DNA from: Clostridia bacterium
GTDB taxonomy: Bacteria > Bacillota > Clostridia > Oscillospirales > Acutalibacteraceae
Direction of reading: 5' to 3'
Assembly: GCA_017534365.1 (NCBI GenBank)
Contig: JAFWCS010000183.1
Coordinates: 1-7,417, forward strand
Length of the DNA: 7,417 nucleotides
Part shown: one piece after another, positions 1-4,600 of the stretch
Position numbering within the stretch: position 1 is the stretch's first letter
Layout: every line of letters starts with the position of its first letter
Made by a program: the position numbers and the translations under genes
The notes under the pieces: generated by a model
The model's database searches: none
Told to the model about the DNA's origin: nothing
Seen by the model: only the letters and a program-made list of their open reading frames with translations

Positions 1-92
1 GCGGCGATCTCAGCGCCGTAAGCCATCGCGCCCTCGATGTGCGACATGCCGAATTGCAGACCGATGACGGCGACGTTCAGTTTTTTCTTCAT
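1..92 (-). CDS. Gfo/Idh/MocA-family oxidoreductase, N-terminal fragment (runs off left edge)
   Basis: Read on the minus strand from the ATG at 92-90, this gives 30 complete codons beginning MKKKLNVAVIGLQFGMSHIE and continuing into GAMAYGAEIA. The pattern is a lysine-rich start, a hydrophobic beta strand (NVAVIG), a glycine-rich turn (G-L-Q-F-G), then S-H and an E-G-A helix. This is the opening Rossmann strand-turn-helix of Gfo/Idh/MocA oxidoreductases. These are cytoplasmic NAD(P)-dependent enzymes that usually oxidise or reduce sugars, inositols or related polyols. A Shine-Dalgarno AGGA (plus-strand 100-103) lies 7 nt before the ATG and supports this start. The gene is transcribed away from the protease operon, so a shared function is not implied. 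Only the nucleotide-binding tip is in the window, so the substrate cannot be named. Another Rossmann-fold dehydrogenase is the main alternative. Confidence 0.8.
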   Translation of the reverse strand, partial: MKKKLNVAVIGLQFGMSHIEGAMAYGAEIA

Positions 93-124
93 AAGCTGAT
101 CCTTTCGTTTCGAAATCTGAACGT

Positions 125-153
125 ATTCTAACATTTTCCATGAAATAATGCAA
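125..153 (-). promoter_or_regulatory. Candidate sigma-A promoter for the left-facing oxidoreductase
   Basis: On the minus strand, TTGCAT (153-148) is followed by 17 nt and TAGAAT (130-125). A TG sits one base upstream of the -10 (TGTTAGAAT), forming an extended -10. The -35 is poor (3 of 6 consensus bases) and the -10 is good (5 of 6). Transcription would begin near 118, about 25 nt before the start codon at 92. An 8-bp palindrome AATGCATT (152-159) touches the -35. The call rests on pattern matching alone. Confidence 0.5.
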
Positions 154-162
154 TGCATTCTT

Positions 163-175
163 GCGCAGACTGCGC
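163..175. promoter_or_regulatory. Perfect inverted repeat in the divergent intergenic region (possible operator)
   Basis: GCGCAG-A-CTGCGC is a perfect 6-bp inverted repeat around a single central base. It sits between the two divergent promoters, about 10 nt upstream of the left-facing -35 and about 42 nt upstream of the right-facing -35. Its position fits an operator or activator site, but no known regulator consensus is recognised and chance occurrence in a short GC-rich patch is possible. As an RNA hairpin its one-base loop would be too tight. Confidence 0.25.
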
Positions 176-217
176 CGGCCATCCGCAAAAATAATCGGCG
201 AATGTGCAGCTGAAATC

Positions 218-246
218 TTGACTTTATTTATGAAACAAAGTATATT
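218..246 (+). promoter_or_regulatory. Strong sigma-A-like promoter for the protease / giant-protein operon
   Basis: TTGACT (218-223) and TATATT (241-246) are separated by exactly 17 nt. Each hexamer matches the sigma-A/sigma-70 consensus at 5 of 6 bases. The site lies in the only clearly AT-rich part of the window. Predicted initiation is near 253, leaving a leader of about 25 nt before the ATG at 278. It is the best promoter visible and probably serves both downstream genes, since the second overlaps the first. Confidence 0.75.
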
Positions 247-267
247 TATTACAAGCATACTTATTTT

Positions 268-271
268 GGAG
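268..271 (+). promoter_or_regulatory. Ribosome binding site that fixes the protease start at 278
   Basis: GGAG at 268-271 lies 6 nt before the ATG at 278, which begins a normal signal peptide (MTKKFKQLAALCLSLLLL). In-frame upstream starts at 161 and 230 have no Shine-Dalgarno sequence and lie upstream of, or inside, the predicted promoter, so 278 is the preferred start. Confidence 0.8.
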
Positions 272-277
272 AATAAA

Positions 278-1642
278 ATGACAAAAAAATTCAAACAACT
301 TGCAGCGCTCTGTCTGAGCCTGCTTCTTCTGCTGACCGGGCCTGCCTTCGCCGGCGCCGCCGACGCGCAGCCGTGGTATTGGGAAACCCTCGGCGCGAAC
401 GCTGCGGCGCAAGCCGGACTGGACGGCGCGGGCGTAACCGTTGCGGTCATTGATTCCGGCGTCAACCGGCAGCACGCGGATCTGATCGGCGCGGACATAT
501 CAGGTTATAATTTTCTGGGCCGTCTCCCCGACCGGGACGTCACGGCCTTCGGCGACGACGCGGGGCACGGTACGCTGGTTGCCGGCCTGCTCGCGGCGAC
601 CCCCGGCAACGGGATCGGCGCGGACGGGCTGACACCGGGGGCTTCGCTGCTGATGCTGCGCTGCTTTTCCGCGCTCGGGGGCAGCGCAAACGCCGGCAGC
701 GGCGCGGTCGAAACCGTAGAGGCAGCCGTGCGCTACGCGATCGCGCAGGGCGCGGACGTGATCAACATGAGCATCGGCGGCACAAAGGCCGGCCTGCAGG
801 CCCTTGAACCTGTGTTTCAGGAGGCCGCGGACGCCGGCATCCTGCTGGTCGCCGCCGCCGGCAACACGGGCGGAACCGCCGTTTATTACCCCGCCGCCTT
901 CGACTGCGTGACAGGCGTCGGCTGGCTGAGCAAAAGCGGCGAAGTCTCCGCGCTCTCGCAGCGCAACGCAACAGTGTTCGTCGTTGCGCCGGGTGACGAC
1001 ATTCTCGGGCCGGACTACCGCACCGAAACCGGCATGCGCACGGATTCCGGCAGCTCCTTCGCGGCGCCGATCGTTTCCGCCCTTGCGATCATGGCCAAGC
1101 AGGCCGACCCGGCGATTGACACGCAGGCGTTTCGCACGCTGCTGCAGCGCTGCGCGGATGACCTCGGCGCGCCGGGCTATGATGAAGCCTACGGCTACGG
1201 CTCCGTTACGGTTTCCGGCTTTGTGCAGGCCCTGCGCGCGCCGCAGCCGATCACCTATGATTGCGGCGGCGGCGAACTCCTTCCCGGAGACTATGACACC
1301 GGCTATCAGATCGGCGTTTCACAAGTTGATTTGCCGGCGGCGCAGCGGGAAGGCTTTGATTTTGCCGGCTGGTTCACGGATCCGGACTGCACGGAACCCT
1401 TCAACGGCATTGCGCCGGGCTCGATCGATCCGCTGACGCTTTACGCCGGATGGGAAGCGTGTCCGGAACCGGAGCCGGAGCCGCAGGAGGTCTGCCCGCT
1501 TTGCGGGAGGACGCACACCGGCTTTTTCGGACGCATCGCCGCGTTCACCCACCACTTGATCTTTACGCTCGGGCGTATGCTCGGCTTTTTTCAAAACGAA
1601 GCATCGTTTCTAACTCGACAAAACATGGGGGTTGAAAAATGA
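278..1642 (+). CDS. Secreted subtilisin-like serine protease (S8 family) with InlB B-repeat and cysteine-containing C-terminal tail
   Basis: A 454-residue exported endopeptidase. Residues 1-25 or 1-30 are a signal peptide (K-rich start, leucine core, likely cleavage after AFA or ADA). The catalytic domain spans about 45-315. Asp59 is in VAVIDSGV, His97 in GHGTLVAG, the oxyanion Asn196 in AAAGN and nucleophile Ser260 in GSSFAAP. The usual G-T-S is G-S-S here. The enzyme looks active. No I9-type propeptide separates the signal peptide from the catalytic fold, which starts at WYWETLGAN. Residues 325-392 form one InlB/Listeria-Bacteroides B-repeat (ITYDCGGG ... FAGWFTD ... LTLYAGW). A Pro-Glu linker (396-402) leads to a tail at 406-438 with CPLCGRTHTGFFG followed by an amphipathic, aromatic helix-like segment. 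The tail may be a surface-retention or sorting element (inference). Its stop overlaps the next start, and coupled expression suggests the giant neighbour is its substrate or partner. Confidence 0.93.
   Translation: MTKKFKQLAALCLSLLLLLTGPAFAGAADAQPWYWETLGANAAAQAGLDGAGVTVAVIDSGVNRQHADLIGADISGYNFLGRLPDRDVTAFGDDAGHGTLVAGLLAATPGNGIGADGLTPGASLLMLRCFSALGGSANAGSGAVETVEAAVRYAIAQGADVINMSIGGTKAGLQALEPVFQEAADAGILLVAAAGNTGGTAVYYPAAFDCVTGVGWLSKSGEVSALSQRNATVFVVAPGDDILGPDYRTETGMRTDSGSSFAAPIVSALAIMAKQADPAIDTQAFRTLLQRCADDLGAPGYDEAYGYGSVTVSGFVQALRAPQPITYDCGGGELLPGDYDTGYQIGVSQVDLPAAQREGFDFAGWFTDPDCTEPFNGIAPGSIDPLTLYAGWEACPEPEPEPQEVCPLCGRTHTGFFGRIAAFTHHLIFTLGRMLGFFQNEASFLTRQNMGVEK
1627..1631 (+). promoter_or_regulatory. 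Ribosome binding site for the giant gene, next to an ATGA stop/start overlap
   Basis: GGGGG at 1627-1631 lies 7 nt before the ATG at 1639. The protease stop TGA (1640-1642) overlaps this ATG as ATGA. The G-run is only a moderate Shine-Dalgarno sequence, so translational coupling with the protease probably contributes to initiation. Other in-frame ATGs at 1645, 1648 and 1657 are possible but further from the G-run. Confidence 0.6.
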
Positions 1643-4600
1643 AGATGATGAAGAGAATGCTCGCCGCGTTCCTCGCTGTGCTGATGGTGGCCGGGGCGGT
1701 TCCCGCTTCCGCCGCAGCCGCGCTTGCCGACGGCAGCGGTCTGCCTTCCAGACTGCAGACTGCGGACGGCGCGGTCGACGTCGGCGACGACTGGGAAACG
1801 ACCTTCCCCTACGGCACCTTTGCCTTTGCAAACAGCGAAGCGGCGATCACGGAGGGCGGGGACGCCGCGCTGATCCGGGTCTTCCGCCTCGGCGGCACCA
1901 AGGGCCGTGCGACCGTGGCTGTCAGCTTTGCGCCGGCCGTGATGCCGATCGGCGAAAACGTTTACGGCTATGCGCTCGCTGCCGGCGGCGATGATCTTGT
2001 GATCGAGGCGGAGGATCCGCTGCCGATCGCGCAGTATCAGCCGGTCGGCCGCGATCCGGATCCGGAGGAGACCAAGGTGCGCGTGCGGCGGGCCGAGCGG
2101 GGCGACGACTGGGTGTTTTCGATCAACGCGCAGGCGGATTCCTACCGCTGGCAGGTCGGATCCGACAAGGTCTGGCATTTCATCGAGGACGCCGTCGAAC
2201 CGACCTTGCCCGCTGCAAAAGCGGACGCGCTGGGCTATGATTTTCGCTGCGTTTTCACAAAAAACGGCGTAACTTACTGCACGGATTCCTTCAACGGCGT
2301 GCGCTACGTGAAGCCGGAGCCGGAAGTCCTGCCCGAAATGCCGGACGATCTGGATCTGAATCCGCCGCAGACCTTCAGCAGACTGGAAACGGATCCGGCG
2401 GATCCCTATCTCGGCTATACCTTTGCGCTCACCTTTGCGGACGGCGAATCCGTGAAGACCCTTCGCGTCACGGCGACGGAGGATGAGATCGCCGAATGCA
2501 TGGAGCAGTGCACCTTCACGCTGATGGCCTGCGACGGCGGCAGTCTGTATGATACGGCAAACACGCTGATCCTCGCGGTCGGCGACAACGACGCGCCCGA
2601 TCCGTTTTCGATCGGCTTTGTCGAAACGGAAATCACTGCGGACAAGGCGGACGGCTACGCACGCCTGGCCGTGCAGCGCACCGGCGGCAACCAGACGATG
2701 GTTTCCGTTGCGTTTGAGACGAACGACGGCACCGCCAAAAAGGGAACGGACTATACCGCCGTTTCCGATGAGCTTTCGCTCTACGGCGACGCCATGCTGC
2801 AATATATCGATATCCCGCTGATCAACGACGGGATCGCGGACGACGCGCCGCGGGACCTGACGGTCACGCTGAAGGGGCTGAAGGGCGACAGCGCCGGCAT
2901 CGGCACGCTGACCCGGACGGAAGCGACGGTGCATCTGATCAACACTGCGAAATCGGAGACCCGCAACCTCGCGACCGCGCTGACGGACGCAGACGCCGTG
3001 GATCTTTCCGGCCGCATCGATGAGGCCGGCGGCTCCGCCGTGACCGTTTCCCCCAAGCCGGTCGTCGGGCAGCAGGTCGAAACGCCCGCGCCGCTGGAGG
3101 CGGCCATCCTCGGCTACGACGGCAGCGATATGCAGCTGCAGTCCTACGATTACGGCGCGGTGCATCTGAGCCGGTACGGCTACAGCGATTATGACTCCCA
3201 ATACTGGACGGAATCCCTGGATCTGCTCTCTCTGGGCCTCAACTGGGAAGGCGGAGAGCGGACCGACAACGGCTGGCGGATAAAAAGTGACGACGACGCC
3301 TCGGCAACGCTCTGGCTCGCCAACCTGCCGCAGCTTTATACAGGCTTCTACGGCTCATACAACTTCAGCGCGGAATGGGCGCAGTATATGTCGGCCTTCA
3401 GCGACGCTTATACTTATCCCTGGGCTTCCGTCATCAGATCCAACGGCACCAACTACGAATACACCAACTGCAATCCCCGGGTCGACGGCAGCAAGCTTAC
3501 ATACGACAAGACAGGCGTCCTGCGCCCCGACTGGGGAATTACCGAAGATGTTGCCGGCCTGCGCCTCGGTCTGACCGCCGGCTGGACCACCTCGACCGAG
3601 GATGCGATCTGTGAGATCACCTCGGCAACCCTCTACCGCCGCGCGTTCAGTCAGGAAATGAACCTGCGCATCCACACCGCCAACGACGGTGAAAACGGCG
3701 GCCTCTCGATCCGCACGGCGCCGGACGGCGCGGCAGTCCTCACAACGGATTCCGGTGTGTACGCCGCCATTCGTCCTTCTGTCACGCTCGAGCAGAATTC
3801 GGGCGGCGTTACCTACGGCGGCAAGCTGTTTGTCGGCAGCAAGATCCGGGTCTCTCTGGGCGAAAGCGCAGTCACCAGCTTTTCTCCTTATTTCGGCGAC
3901 CAGCTTTCTTCCGCCGTCTATCTGACCCGCGCGGACGGCTCCGTGATGAACAACGCCTTGATCAGCCGCGTTTCCGGAACAAACGATTTCATCATCACCA
4001 TGCTCTGGGACGGCATGACAGAAGCGGATCTCACCGATACTTATACGATCAACGTCGTCCTGACGCGCAAGCAGGATCTGATCCTGGACGTGTCGCCCTC
4101 CGTTGAGCGCATGAAAGACGAAAACGGGCAGACCCTCGCCGCCATCGACCCGGCCGGGATCCCCGACGCCTGGCAGCTTTTCCTCGACTCCGGCAAACGT
4201 TATATCACTGTTGGCACGAGCAAGGTCAAGCGCGCTGCGCCGCACTTTGAAACCGGCATCACGGAGACCCGCATCGACGTTGCCAACGCGCAGATCACCG
4301 GCGCCGTTCTGACCGAAGCCGGGATGGAAAACGTGCAGTGGATCAATTTCAACTGCGACAGCGAGGACCGCATTCTGTATAACGACCGCATGTATAACGG
4401 CGACGAGAAGATCTGGCTGAACGTGCCCGACCTGACGCAGGCGAACATGCGATTCCTCTATTATCAGAAATCCTTCCTTTCGGCCACCTCCGTCATGCGC
4501 GCCTCCATCGATTCGGTTGCCGTCTACTGGGACGGGGACAACAACGGCAGAATCGACGGCGCGATCAACAAGGAAACCGGCACCTTTGAGATCGCGCCCG

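Noticed and set aside
173..200. CGCCG ... CGGCG hairpin in the intergenic region as a terminator or riboswitch element
   Set aside because: Only a 5-bp stem with an 18-nt loop and no following T-run. It lies upstream of the promoter rather than in a leader.
161..277. Longer N-terminus for the protease, starting at 161 or at the ATG at 230
   Set aside because: It would place the start upstream of or inside the predicted promoter and puts extra sequence before the signal peptide. No Shine-Dalgarno sequence precedes either start, while 278 has GGAG at 6 nt.
10..498. Minus-strand open frames crossing the divergent promoter region into the protease
   Set aside because: They overlap the promoters and the well-supported protease start, and their Ser/Arg/Ala-rich translations match no family.
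984..1436. Plus-strand alternative-frame open reading frame within the protease
   Set aside because: Arg-rich shadow of the GC-rich subtilase frame, whose catalytic Ser motif and B-repeat occupy the same bases.
1591..3201. A 536-codon open frame on the minus strand
   Set aside because: Same codon-bias shadow of the giant gene's N-terminal third. It begins with TTG, lacks a convincing ribosome binding site, and lies opposite the signal peptide and both Calx-beta regions.
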